This document shows, piece by piece, positions 20,871-32,999 of a DNA stretch of 64,000 bases. The first letter of the stretch is position 1. Each line of letters begins with the position of its first letter. The position numbers and the translations under genes were made by a program. Source of the DNA: Datura wrightii (Eukaryota; Streptophyta; Magnoliopsida; Solanales; Solanaceae); contig JASDFA010000001.1 in the NCBI GenBank assembly GCA_035772735.1, positions 55,567,001 to 55,631,000 of the forward strand. The letters run 5' to 3'. The notes under the pieces are model-generated. The model was given only the letters and a program-made list of their open reading frames with translations. It was not told the origin of the DNA and did not search any database.

Positions 20871-23232
20871 TGTCACGACCTGAACATAGGTCCGGATCGA
20901 GACATGGGACAAAGAACTCCAAGAGCCTCCAAGTCGACCCATCAAATGAACATGATATATAAAATCAACATAATTAAGCGGAAGTCTAACATACTTAATA
21001 TTGCGGATGTTTGGAGTTATCATAACATTTGAATACATAACACACGGCTGAGACTACGTATATGCTATGTCTGAAAAGCCTCTACTACTGACGAGTTGAT
21101 GGGACAAGACCCCAACTAACTCACTATAGTCTGAAACTTAAAATGCTAAATACAACTGAAAAGAAGGGCCCTCAAAAGATGAGGACTCACCAACTCTAGC
21201 TACAAAGTGCTAATACTACAGATCTGGCTAATGACGGGACTGAGCCTGGATATTCGAGCCTGTATCATGAAATGATACAACATAGAGTATGCAGTAAGTA
21301 CGTGGAATGTACCACGTATGTAAGGTAAGTAAAATTGCTAAGTAAGTAAAATCATAAATCATGCATATCATAAAAACATACTCAAAATAAGATTCTAGGA
21401 GTAAGGCTTGCATGCTATTTTCTGAAATCATGATCTGAACACAACTGAATATCATAACTGAATCGAATGACCCAAGCTGAAAATTGATAATCATAAGTAA
21501 AACTACACATTGGGTCAAACCTGCTGAAAACATAATATCAAGACTAGTGAACATGCATAACTGAAATCATGAGGAACAATAGGAGACTCGTCATATAATC
21601 GACATTACCACGATAGAGCTTACGTGGTCCTGACTATTACATTCAAGTGGGCAGAGCTGTCCAAAGCCTTTCCAAGGCTAAAGATGCTACCATGATATCA
21701 ATATCAAGTTGAATGCCCCTTGGGGGCAGGGGAATCTCACAAAGGAGGTCCCAACGTATATATGCAAACCTACATTGGGACGTAGTTCTGAGGCACAGGG
21801 TTGACTAACCCTTAGCTACTCAGTGCTAGACACTACTCTAAAAAACATGCATATTCTCTCCATTGTTTTTCACTGAAGCTAATAATCGTCTAGTGATGAA
21901 GCTGAATAATAATATACATGCAAAATCTGAAATCATAACATGAGGATACTTGGGCTCAAACCATACCACAAGATGAAAAGAGTGGGAGTCTAGTCTCCAA
22001 AATCTATGTGGTAAGCTAATAACATGAAATTTAGATAAATTATGAAATATACTTAATCATATGGGCTTTCCCAATGATTAAACATGCTTAAAATAGACTT
22101 AATCATTCGAAAACATGAACATGAGCATGGGTAATTCGAAACCATACTTCCATCATACACATTTCATCATGATTGAATACATTTATCATAGATCTCAACT
22201 TTCATGAACTTCCATGGATGGGCATTATAATTTGTAAAACTTAAATACATAATTTTTAATTGAAAACATTGTAAAATATGTCCATTAATCATAATTCAAC
22301 ATTAGAAACATGTAGAGATTATACCCATGATTGATACTTAGAGAATTCACATGTAGGGTTAAAATCCCAAAGATTCATCAACTAGAATTTCATGAAATTG
22401 GAGAGGGATTGGACATGGGTATGGATGAATACACCCATTCATAATCCTACATACCTGGGTAAATCAAATTTACACTTCCTCTTGAAAGCTCAAGGGAACT
22501 TTGCAAGAGATTGGGGAAATTCTTCAAGCTTGATCTCCAAGGAAAGTTTCTAAGTTGCATGCTTGGAGTGGAAAAGCTTAGAATAGGTTTAACATCCTTT
22601 AAACCCTACTAATTAAGCTTAAAATGACTTAGTTTAGGACATTAGGGATTAGGAATTATGAAAATACCCTTAATTTAAAACCTGGAAAAACTGCACTGCC
22701 AGTGACAACGAGTGGTGCCACGGGTCGTACTTCGCTACCACGACTCGTGGTGACTGACCATTACTCCCCTTCCTCATCCTTCAGTTCTCAAGTCCTAATG
22801 TCACGACTCAACAGGACGAGTCATTACATCAAACCACGATCCTTTGTATCCTGTCGTTACCACCTTTGATGAAACTAATTCTGAACATCCCACGAGTCAC
22901 ACCACGCCTCGTACCTTCCTCTAACGAGTCATGGGTTCCATCCGTTACTTGACTGGGGAATTTTCCCTGCCCTTCCCATGGGCACTTACCCCTGACTATT
23001 CCAAAACAAACCCACGACTTCTACCTACGAGTCATACAATCTTCTAATGGTCATTACAAGGCCCGTTGTTCCAATCTTCCCCTCATATCTGTTAACCATG
23101 GGTAGTATGTATGGGTCGTGGGTCCTTCCTATGACTCGTAACCTCAATCATCCTGAGGAAAAAATTTCAAATTTCTGCTGCTTTTCATTTCAAATTCCCG
23201 AGTCTAGTCTTAGGCACTTTTGGGGCATTATA
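20871..23232 (-). repeat. Element B 3' LTR (2362 bp)
   Basis: In plus coordinates it starts TGTCACGACCTGAACATAGG and ends GGGGCATTATA next to the PPT. The tract 22690-23150 is dense in CACGACTCGT/ACGAGTCAT phrases. ORFs on either strand here (20766-21554, 23047-23439) have no protein homology that I recognise and shadow LTR repeats. Confidence 0.8.
22447..22459 (-). promoter_or_regulatory. Splice-donor-like motif in B LTR
   Basis: The minus strand reads ACCCAGGTATGTA. The same CAGGTATGT-type motif, exact or with a change, recurs at 27503 (D), 41937 and 58684 (F) and 39982 (H, altered). Confidence 0.4.
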
Positions 23233-23246
23233 ATATCTCCCCCTTG
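23233..23246 (-). other. Element B polypurine tract
   Basis: The minus strand reads CAAGGGGGAGATAT directly before the LTR, preceded by the CGAGGATGAATGTTCC phrase found in E and F. Confidence 0.75.
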
Positions 23247-23479
23247 GGAACATTCATCCTCGGATGTGGGTAAACATATTGGAAAACTGAGAAATGCAAC
23301 TACCATGCCAATCACTGAATACTTAGAGCTGAAAACTGACAGAGTGATTGTCTCCGGACTGAACTACATGACTAAACTGAACTCATTTACGTACATTAAC
23401 ATGAAAGAAACTAGGGTGCATGAGTTTAACATGAACTGAATAGAGTACTAAGGAAAAAACTGATACCACAAGCAAGACT

Positions 23480-23714
23480 TATTCAAAAGGGAATAAATGG
23501 GGGTATTTAGCCATCATATCTGCTTCGGCTTCCCACATAGCTCCATCAACATGCTAGTTCCTCCACAAAACCTTGACCAAGGCCAGTTCCTTATTTCTTA
23601 GCTTCCGAACCTAATGATCCAGTATTTCCACCGAAACCTCCTCATAACTAAGGCTATCCTTCACACTTGCACACTCCACCGGAACTACTAGAGTTGGATC
23701 ACCCAAACACTTAT
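23480..23714 (-). pseudogene. Element B chromodomain-like C-terminus
   Basis: Minus-strand translation in pieces matches the end of F (42963-43367): the ILD-type start, LRNKELALVKVLWRN and a WEAEADM-like block. Chromodomain-like tails of chromoviral integrases are known to steer insertion to heterochromatin. Stops are present. Confidence 0.6.
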
Positions 23715-24155
23715 TTAAAAGAGATATAGGAAAACTGGACGAACTGAAGCAAATTCTGAGGGAAACTCCAACTCATAGGCCACCTTGACAACATGCCTCA
23801 CAATCCGATACGAGCCAATATAATGGGGACTAAGCTTCCCCTTATTTACAAATCTCATCACTCCCTTTATGGGAGATACCTTCAGAAACACCCAATCATC
23901 AACCTCAAAATCAAGTTCTCTCCTCCTCACATCCGCGTAGGACTTTTGTCGACTCTGAGTCATTTTCAACCTTTCTCTTATAAGATAAACTTTCTCCAAA
24001 GCCTCATGAACCGAATCTGGTCCTATCAATGTAGCCTCACCGACCTCAAACCAACCAATAGGTAAACGAAGCCCTCTGAATGCTGGAATGATAGTTGTTG
24101 TTATATGCAAACTCAATGAGAGACAAATGATCATCCCAAATATCCTTGAAATCAA
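23715..24155 (-). pseudogene. Element B integrase C-terminal region
   Basis: A 146-codon ORF contains FRGLRLPIGWFEVGEATLIGP, the QSRQKSYADVRRRELDFEVDDW stretch, FLKVSPIKGVMRF and GKLSPHYIGSYRIVRHV. The GPY-type motif is GSYRI here. This part binds DNA in integration. It loses frame before the chromodomain. Confidence 0.8.
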
Positions 24156-24587
24156 TCACACACGCTCTCAACATATCCTCGAGAGTCTAAATAGTCCGCT
24201 CGTCCTGACCATATATGTGGGTAAAATGTTGTGCTAAGCTTGATTTGAGTACCGAGTCCCATTTGAAACGATCTCCAAAACTGGGAGGTAAACTAGGTAC
24301 CTCTATCTGATATGATGGACAATGGAACTCCATGCAACCAAACTAACTCCAAAATGTATATATCATAATCCTCCACTAAATCGATGATTTTCACAAGTAA
24401 GAAATAAGCTGCCTTAGTTAACCTGTCTACCACCACCCAAATAGAATCATACTATCGACGAGTGCGAGGTAACCCTGTAATGAAGTCCGAATTGATATCC
24501 TCCCACTTCCATGTAGTGATACTAATGTCTTCGAGAACACCTCCAGGTCTTTGATGTTCCACTTTCACCTGTTGACAATTCAAACAC
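24156..24587 (-). pseudogene. Element B integrase core, badly decayed
   Basis: Between the zinc-binding and C-terminal parts the minus strand keeps scraps of the catalytic core (an SIWVVVDRLTKAAYF-like block near 24400-24460). There is no long open frame. I cannot place all three acidic residues with certainty. Confidence 0.6.
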
Positions 24588-24875
24588 TTAGACATAAATT
24601 TTGCTTATGTCCTTCTTCATGCCACTCCACCAATAGACTTCCCGTAGGTCACGGTACATCTTGGTCGTACATGGATGTATAGAGTATCTGGAACCATGAG
24701 CCTTGTGCAACATCCGATCTCTGAAATCATCAATACCCAGAGCACACAAGTGACCCTGATATCGAACAACACCATCTCCCCCCTGGGAGAAGACTTCTAC
24801 CTTCTTATTCTGAATGACCTCCTTCAATTTTACCATAATAGGATCCTCATCTTGGCTAGCTTTATCTTCGGTCAC
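24588..24875 (-). pseudogene. Element B integrase zinc-binding N-terminus
   Basis: A 95-codon ORF has MLHKAHGSRYSIHP, supplying the two His of HHCC, then YRDLREVYWWSGMKKDI. The CLNCQQ Cys pair follows just past the ORF end in another frame (near 24560), so a frameshift splits the zinc site. Confidence 0.75.
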
Positions 24876-24940
24876 TAAGTATGATTCTAACCTATTCTGA
24901 ACAATGACACCACCATCTATGGAGTCAACAAGAAAAACTC

Positions 24941-25671
24941 CTAGTTGTGCAAGCTGATGTAATCTTTCACCAACTCTTTCCTCTCCTCATCTACATGGGA
25001 CACACTCTCCAGAGAAAGTCTGCTAAGAGCGTCTGCCACCACGTTAGTCTTGCCTGGATGATAAAGGACACTCATATCATAATCCTTCAAAAGTTCCAAC
25101 CACCTTCTCTGATGTAGATTCAAATCCTTTTGGATGAACATGTACTGTAGGCTATTGTGGTCCGTAACATAACCACATGGACACCATACAGATAGTGTCT
25201 CCAAATCTTCAAGGCAAATACTACCACCGCTAATTCTATATCGTGAGTCGGATAGTTCTTTTCATGAACCTTTAGCTGCCTGGAAGTATAGGATATAACC
25301 TTACCGTGCTCCATTAGTATAAAACCAAGGTCGATCCTCGAGGCATAAGAATATACCACAAACCCCTCGGTACCCTCAGGTAGAGTCACCACAGGTGCTG
25401 ACGTGAGTCGAGTCTTCAGCTCTTGGAAGCTCTTCTCACAAGCCTCCGACCATTGAAACTTCACTTTCTTATGGGTCAATTTAGTCAATGAGGTTGCAAT
25501 GGATGAAAACCCCTCAACAAATCTCTGATAATAACAAACTAAACCTAAGAAACTCTTGATATCAGAAGGATTCACCGGTCTAGGCCAATTCTTCATCACT
25601 TCTATCTTTTGAGAGTCCACCTGTACACCCTCACTTGACACCATATGACCCAAAAATGCCACTAAGTTCAA
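24941..25671 (-). pseudogene. Element B RT thumb and RNase H
   Basis: ORFs 25120-25671 and 24941-25204 overlap in different frames. The first has FLGHMVSSEGVQVD, the IKSFLGLVCYYQRFVEGFS block, SAPVVTLPEG and the RNase H start. Family copies have YCDAS there, but this one has YSYAS, losing the first catalytic Asp. The second has TDHNSLQYMF, LELLKDYDMSVLYHPG and VVADALSRL. RNase H removes the RNA template. Confidence 0.8.
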
Positions 25672-25677
25672 CCAAAA

Positions 25678-26352
25678 CTAACATTTGCTGAATTTAGCAT
25701 ACAACTGGCAATCCTTCAGGGTATGTAGCACCACCTTCAAATGTGTGGAATGCTTCTCCCCGCTTCGAGAGTATATAAGGATGTCATCTATGAACACCAT
25801 CATGAACATATCCAAGTGTGGCTTGAACAATTTCTTCATCAAATCTATAAAAGATGCGGGAACATTCGCTAGTCCAAAAGACATGACTACAAACTCATAG
25901 TGACCATATCGAGTTCTGAAGATTGTCTTTGGGATGTCTCTCTCCCGAACCCTGAGCTGATAGTATTCGGATCTGAGGTCTATCTTTGAAAAGCACTTGG
26001 CACCCTGAAGCTTGTCAAACAAATCATCAATCCCGAGGAGAGGATACCTTTTCTTGATGGTGACCTTGTTCAGTTGTCGATAATCAATACACATCCAAAT
26101 GAAACCATCCTTTTTTCGGACATAGAGAACTAATGCACCCACGGGGATTTCCTAGGTCTAATGTAACCCTTGTGTAAGAGGTCTTTCAACTGTTCCTTCA
26201 ACTCGTTTAGCTTAGCTGGAGCCATTATGTAAGGAGGAATAGATATAAGTTGCGTATTAGGAAGAAGGTCAATACCAAGGTCAATCCCTCGCTCGGGAGG
26301 GATTCCTGGTAAATCATCTTGGAATACCTCTGGATACTCACACACTATAGGA
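25678..26352 (-). pseudogene. Element B reverse transcriptase
   Basis: ORFs 25678-26142 and 26130-26345 together cover the palm. Motifs are PPYIMAPAKLNELKEQL, RKKDGFIWMCIDYRQLNK, the FSKIDLRSEYYQL stretch, RTRYGHYEFVVMSFGLANVPA and the catalytic FIDDIL (the YxDD box). A one-base shift separates the ORFs near 26140. The polymerase residues are retained, but no complete frame remains. Confidence 0.85.
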
Positions 26353-26354
26353 TC

Positions 26355-26834
26355 TCACTGGATAGTCGGGGTTTCGGATGTAGCATGCTTAACCCTAACT
26401 AGATGGTACACACAACATTTGGAAATCATCCTTCTAGGCTTAATGTAGGAAATAAAGTAGCCTACAGGCACGACTAAACTACTCTTCCACTCTGTGGGTG
26501 GCTCACCCGAAAATCTGAACCCTACCCCACAAGTTCTACAATTGACTGAAGCATAACATGCATGTAGCCAATCCATGTAAAAAATAACATTAAAATCCAT
26601 CATGGCTAGCTCTACTAAATCTACTGAGGTAAAATTCCGAAGGATTGTGATAGGGCAATTTCTATATACTCGTCTAGCTATAACTGAATCATCGACTGGA
26701 GTAGCGACTGAGAAAGGTTCTGATAGGATTTTGGGACTGACTCCAAAACTAATAGCGACATATGGCATCATAAATGATAAGGAAGCCCTTGGATATAGCA
26801 ATACATATACATCAAGGTGAAATATTCGTAACAT
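26355..26834 (-). pseudogene. Element B protease
   Basis: A 159-codon ORF begins MLRIFHLDVYVLLYPRASLSF, so the catalytic Asp is Tyr and the following Gly is Arg. NVIFYMDWLHACYAS follows, with IFYMDW shared only with element I in this window. The protease cannot be active as written. Confidence 0.8.
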
Positions 26835-26858
26835 ACCAATGACTACATCTAGGGAGAC

Positions 26859-28969
26859 TATTATACCCCAAAAGCCCTAAATCAGACCCCGAAGTTGAAA
26901 TGGAAAAAATAGGAATTTCTGCACCAGGTCACAGGATGAGTCATTTACTGACCCGTCAGGAATCCCACGAGTCGTTAAGTGACCCATGGGGAACGGTTGG
27001 GACTTGATGGAAATTTTGGGTTTTGGGTGACCACGGATGTGACCACGAGTTGTGGTCAGCATCACGACTCGTCATATCATCCGTAGTCAAGGATGATATA
27101 CAGGAAGAAAAAAATCAACAGTGCACCTATCGGGTCATCACCACAACTTGACGGGTACACCACGAGTCGTGCTATCCCCCATGGTGAACCCTAGGAGAAT
27201 TTCGGTAATGAAGGTGACATGAGGTGACCATGAGTCATGGTCACTAGAAATGACTCGTCTAGTCTCTCATTGGGACTGGCAGTCTGTTTTTCCCTGCGTG
27301 TTTATTAAGGACTTTTCTGTGATTTCTAAGTTTCTAACGCCCGAACTACATCATTTTAAGATCATAATGGAGTGTTGTAAGAAGGGTTAAGCCATTCTAA
27401 GCCCATCTAATTCACGCAAGCAAGTTTAGAAGTTTGAGAGTTGATCAAGCCTAGTCTACGGAGTTCTACCTCAATTCTCTTTGGGCAATCAAGTGTGAAA
27501 ATCAGGTATGTTAAGGTATGTAAGGCTTCGAATGGGTTTAACAATCCACACCCATGCCAAATTCCCTCTCAATTCATTGAAATTCTAATTGTTGAATCTA
27601 TGGTGTTTTTACCCAAAGTGTGAATTCTCTAAGTATAGATCATGGGTACGATCCAAGCATGTTTCTAATGTAGTTTTATAATCTATGGGCAGATTTTGTG
27701 ACTATTTTAAAAATAAGTTTATAAATTTGATTTTTAAATCCAATTATGTCCAATTATGAATGTTTATTAAAAATCAAACTATGATTTCATTATGATATAT
27801 ATGTTAACTAGCCTAATTATGATTTATACTTTATGATTTGATTTCTCTGAAGTACTTATCATTGATTTATGATGTGTCAGGTTTATAGATGTTTACAAGT
27901 ATGCATGGATTTCATGATATTTGGATTTATGACTCTTAGCCAATTCATGGGCCCTTGTTCATGACTAAACATTTATTTTAAATGGAGATCAATTATATTG
28001 TTATTTATTTGGTCATGAACTTTATGAATGATGTTACGGTTACCATTTGAGCCTAATGTGCATGTTTTTCGGAGCACTATATAGCACCGAGTAGCTCAGC
28101 ATTCAAAGCACTAGGCTGGTGTCTCAGAACTACGTGCCACAATAGGCTTATATATATATTTCAATATTAATGGATCCCCTCTTCGTGATATCACATGCTA
28201 AACGTCCCTTGCCTGGCAACACTGGGATGGCTCAGCCCACTTGAGTGAGACAGTTGGGACATCATGTAAAGCTCTACCATGATGGTGTCGGTTATGACGA
28301 GTTCTCCCATTGTTCCTCATGATTTGTACATTGTTCTGCTTATGCACTTTGGTTCAAATCATTTTTAATAAAGTTTTTCTCTTATGATTATAATTATGAA
28401 TGATTTATTAATGTTTTGAAAACCTTGAGCCTTATGTTTACATTATGATATTTAAATTATGAGTATGTCGTCCTACTCTTATGAACTCTTATGTATTTTA
28501 ACTGTCTGTGTTTACTTACCTCGCATACTTAGTACATTTCATGTACTGACCGCATACTCTATGCTATATCATTCATGATATAGGCTCTGATATCTAGCTC
28601 AGTCCTGCCGCTAGTCAGACTTCCGGAGTTAGCACTTCTCAGTCCCAATTACGGAGTCCTCATCTTGCAAGGGCCCTTCTCATTAGTAGTATGTCGTATT
28701 TTCAGTTTTTAGATTATACTGAATTAGTTGGGGTCTTGTCCTATAAACTTGTCAGTGTTAGAGGCTTTCTCGGACATAGTTTGTACTCAGCTTTAGATTC
28801 ATGTATGTATTCAGATATTATGTTTTTTTGGACTTCTTCTATGTTATTGAAGTTGATCTTCTGCTTATCTATGTTTGAGTTAGATGTATGTTCATGCCAT
28901 AGGTCGACTTGGAGTCTCTCAGGGTTCCTTGTCCCATGTCTTGATCCGGGCGAATGTTCGGGTTGTGAA
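26859..28969 (+). repeat. Element D 5' LTR (about 2.11 kb)
   Basis: It begins TATTATACCCC and ends CGGGTTGTGAA, with tRNA-Met PBS wording after it. The upstream third (26930-27280) is rich in CACGAGTCGT/ACGACTCGT phrases. A CAGGTATGTTAAGG motif is at 27503. Internal ORFs such as 28691-28999 are LTR sequence. Confidence 0.8.
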
Positions 28970-28971
28970 AA

Positions 28972-28989
28972 ACCTTTGTATCAGAGCAT
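28972..28989 (+). other. Element D primer binding site
   Basis: CCTTTGTATCAGAGCATT matches the tRNA-Met-type site with one or two changes at its start. Confidence 0.75.
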
Positions 28990-29178
28990 TAGGTTTTAAG
29001 TGTCCTAGGTTGTCCGAAAGCTGCTTTGAGTAGAATCTTTTTCATGGGTGTGAAGCACGCCAAAGTTATGATGAAGAGGCTATGAGACATAGGAAATGTT
29101 CACTTCTTTCATGATCTAAGTCGTGCGAGAAAATGTCTCTCTATCCTTCTAACTCGTGCTATACGCATTTGCAGAATC

Positions 29179-29287
29179 ATGCCTCCCCATAGAGTTAATG
29201 GAAGGAGAAATGGAAATGGAAATGGCCATGAGAATGGCAATGGAGATGGGCACGAACAGGCCCCACCAGCTCATGAGGAGCACTTAC
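29179..29287 (+). pseudogene. Element D gag N-terminus
   Basis: The ATG at 29179 starts MPPHRVNGRRNGNGNG, then an Asn/Gly/His-rich run from a repeated AATGGA/AATGGC unit, and breaks at the E insertion after APPAHEEH. The gag resumes at 37050. Confidence 0.8.
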
Positions 29288-32001
29288 TGTCAAGAATCGA
29301 GTTCATACCCTGGCCGTGACACGGGACAAGGAACCCCGAGAGGCTCCAAGTCGACCCATGGCATTACCATAGCATACGCTTAACATGGAAAACATCTAAA
29401 AACATAAATAAGCGGAAGCTAATAATATGAATCTAATATAAACCATAAAGACAATTTAATAACACTTAGATAAAACACTGAATCTGTCTAGATAAATCTG
29501 AAAGCCTTCTACTAAACTGATGAGTTGCTGAGACAATCCCCCAGCTAACTCCTAAAGTCTGAAAACTGAAACATAGTAAAATATGAACATAATCACGTCC
29601 TCGGAGGATGAGGACTCACCAATAACTGCTGAATAGGGATGAAGCGTATATAACCGCGAGGCCGAGTCTGGAAACGTGAATCTATATCATGAAACAATAT
29701 AGCACAAAAGGCGTGCGGTCAGTACTTAGAATGTACTGAGCATGCAAGATAACATAAACAATTACATAAACAAATATATGATAAGTATTTAACTAAATAC
29801 AATAACATAGCTACTTCAACATATTATTGCACATACTCTATGATTCACATATACAGATATATACATGGAACTTCTCTTTGAATCTCATTATATAACATCT
29901 TAGAACACGTGCATAAGAGTCAAGTTCTAAGCATTTAATAAGCGCCAAATTTGAAATTAGTATCACGTAGTGTACTGAATCATTACTGATAACTGAGACT
30001 CATTATCATCTTATTAAGCAATTAAAATCTGAAAGTTGGGTCATGGAAGACTAAATCATACTAATTTCATCATTAAGGGAGTCTCTCTCTACTATTGAGG
30101 ATCCGACTGATGCTAGGGAGTCACTCTCTACTATGGAGAATCTTGACTGATGCTAGGGAGTCACTCTCTACTATTGAGGATCCCGAATGATGCTAGGGAA
30201 TCACTCTCTACTATTGAGGATCCCGACTGATGCTAGGGAGTCACTCTCTACTATTGAGGATCCCGATTGATGCTAGAATCTGAGAGGTACTGGCCTGACA
30301 TTATGCCTACATTTATATCTGGTCTATACTACTGCAGCTAATCAGAAACATGTACATACTCTGCTTTCTTCATACACCCTTCGTCAAAGAAGGATCGAGG
30401 CTGCTTTCTACTAACAACAAGCCTAACATTCGAAAACTATCATTCTCATGTTTTATCATCATAAGCCGTATCATCATGGAACCATACTAGAATCTCCTCA
30501 TACGTCTAACATTAATGGGCATCTTCAGATTCACATCATGCGTACTACTTTCTCATTATCACATTCAGTTTCATATTAGTCAGCATGTATCATAGAGACA
30601 TTCATTAACCATACATTCAACTCATACTTTAATGGGCATACAATGATCCACATAATCTAGATTTATAGGAAGCTATGTGCTCACTCATATTTCAGCCTGT
30701 AGAACGAAATCATATGGGAAGTGTGCATCATTGGTTCATAAGACTTATTTCACGATTTATTCCAATACATGAGAAGAATGCATTAGATTAGCCATTATCA
30801 TAAATTTACTTCTTACCCAATTGATTCCATCAAGACATAGGGAAATGCATATTTTAATTTCAATTATTCAAGTACATGAACTTTTATTTAATCTCGTCAC
30901 ATCTATCATTCCCATATTTAAATTCTCATGGTTAATCTGATAATCGTCACATGTTAAACATGGATGCAAGGGATGTGTCATAATTGAATGAACAATGACA
31001 AAACCTTATCTAAAACTCTAATCATTCATGAAGAATATTTCCTAACTCCACACTTTTCATCACCCAACACATAATTCAAGATAACCCAATCATTTTACAT
31101 CATACTTATCTCCTAGTCACAATAAATCTTAGAATTTTAAAGAGTTGTAGTAATATTCACCATCGAATTAAAACCCTAGGTCATGCATCTTCTAGAATAG
31201 TAGAAATTGAACATTTTAAATGAAAACATTTTGGGGCACAAAGATTGAAGAGTATCGTTGTTGAAAAACCTGCATGCCTGGTAGAAGAAATTACCACTCA
31301 AAATCTTCCTTGAAGCCTTGATGAACACCTTGATGAAACTCTAGAAGAAAGGAGGAAGAAGGAAAGTTCAGAGAATGAGGCATGAAAAGCCCTTAAAAAG
31401 GTGCAAGGTAGAACCCAAAGCAACGTATTTTAGAAGTTAAAAGCATAGGAGTTTTCAAAAATGCCCCTAAATAAAACTAGAAAAACAGTTCGAACTAATG
31501 CCACGGCTCACCTGACGAGTTGTTGTCCCACCCAATGACTCGTTAGGTCCACTCGTTAAGTATACTTGAATTATGAACTCATCAGGCCACAACCAACGTA
31601 ACGACTCATCACCAGCTCCAATGATTCATCATGTCCTTTCTTTAAGTACACTGGAATTTCTTTAAAACCACAACTTCTCCCTCCTAACGACTGACTTGAC
31701 GAGTCATTGTCACACATAACGACTCATCACATTCCTCCATTACCTACACTCCTTAACGCTCCCTATCCTCCACCCAAAGACCAACCTGACGAGTCATTGT
31801 CGGGCCAAACTACTCGTCAGGTCGCCCGTCGCCACTGGTCCAGCTCACATCCCTAGACTGTTCCCCATGGGTCAGACCACAACTCGTGGGGCACCTAACG
31901 AGCCTTTCCCTAACTCGTTCTGAAGCAAATTTCTACTGACTTTTTTTCCTCAGCTTCTTCTAACTCTGAGGTCTGATCTCTAAGACTTCCGGGGTGTTAC
32001 A
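29288..32001 (-). repeat. Element E 3' LTR (2714 bp)
   Basis: In plus coordinates it starts TGTCAAGAATCG and ends GGGGTGTTACA beside the PPT. It contains five 40-base tandem units (30077-30275). The part 31495-31930 is rich in GACGAGTTGTTG/ACGACTCGTC phrases. It matches 34335-37049 in order throughout. Confidence 0.9.
30077..30275. repeat. Minisatellite, five 40-base units, in E 3' LTR
   Basis: Each unit reads like GGGAGTCACTCTCTACTATT then GAGGATCCCGACTGATGCTA. Units differ by a few bases. The partner LTR holds the same five-unit array at 35123-35321, so the array predates this insertion. Confidence 0.9.
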
Positions 32002-32014
32002 ATATCTCCCCCTT
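32002..32014 (-). other. Element E polypurine tract
   Basis: The minus strand reads TAAGGGGGAGATAT-like sequence next to the LTR, preceded by CGAGGATGAATGTTCC. Confidence 0.75.
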
Positions 32015-32999
32015 AGGAACATTCATCCTCGAGTGTTGGCTGAACATAATGAAAAGATAGGAACAGGACTGAATTCCAAAAACCAATCAATCACAGCTAT
32101 CACCAACGGAGCATCTGACTCCGGACCAACCCTACACCCCAAATCTGAATATACACATCTAACATGCATATCATGGCACAAGGGAAATCTAAGAACATAG
32201 GACCAACATAGAACTAGACAGGACATCAAAAGAAAATTCTTTATCCTTTTATCATACACTGAACTGACACGGACTGATTCTTCTCCCCCAAATCGCTTCT
32301 TGATACTAAGCTAACATTCATGACATCAAATCTAACTGAGGGTAGGGAATTCATGAGCACGAGTCATCCTCGACCCCAAAAACTGAGCACATGCAAGAGA
32401 TAATCTGACTCTACTGAGTTAATAAACAACTTTAAAGACTGTGTTCGAGCTAAACATATTGGTACACATAAATTAACACACATAAATGATTCATAACATG
32501 AAAATGAACATAGAGAACGTATATAGCAAGACTGCCATCACTGTTTGAAGTAGTTATTTCTAATCCTCAGGGAATCTACATATAGAAACGGACATCACTT
32601 TAACTTCAACTGAATCACAAGACAAATTATCTGAACCTTGAAGGGGCCGATATACTGCACTGCTAAGGCTGAAACTTCTTTATGAGCACCCTCAAGGTAT
32701 GACTTACTATGCATACTCACTATCTCCCCCTTAGCTTGTAGTCATCATTCTAAAACTCCTGAATCTTCCTTAAGGTCGGGCCAATTTACAAACTCCTAGC
32801 TTCTCTTCCATTGCTAACCTTCACTACAAGCCTCACACTAACAACAATTCAAATCACTCATCAACAATTTCTTCTTGAAATTACAACAGGGCTTCTTATT
32901 CAATACTGGGATAACATGATACAAGGGATAATACACAATTTTTACAACATACCCTGTGGTCACTACTGGCAACTTGCCTTTATCCTGGTGTGTTGGGCT
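32015..32999 (-). other. Element E conserved non-coding segment replacing pol
   Basis: The stretch between the end of gag and the PPT has no pol motif in any frame; small ORFs at 31994-32259 and 32811-33017 are unrelated to known proteins. On the minus strand it lines up with 9936-10972 of element A in the same order. Homology starts where the protease should begin (a VVTTG-like scrap). The function is unknown. Confidence 0.7.

Larger units (their letters stand above)
20871..26858 (-). mobile_element. Element B: Tekay chromovirus, 3' half
   Basis: Its 3' LTR is 20871-23232, followed (rightward, minus strand) by PPT, chromodomain-like end, integrase, RNase H, RT and protease up to about 26850. 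Element D cuts it there, so gag and the 5' LTR are missing. It is inserted in fragment J. Confidence 0.8.

Noticed and set aside
20766..21554. Two minus-strand ORFs of 90 and 108 codons
   Set aside because: Both lie largely in the B 3' LTR; related LTRs carry similar accidental frames.
30077..30275. CRISPR-like array of regular repeats
   Set aside because: Units are direct tandem copies without spacers, inside an LTR of a plant element.
32015..32999. A captured host gene in the non-coding segment of E
   Set aside because: No frame is open beyond 78 codons, and the homologous segment in A shows unrelated short frames.
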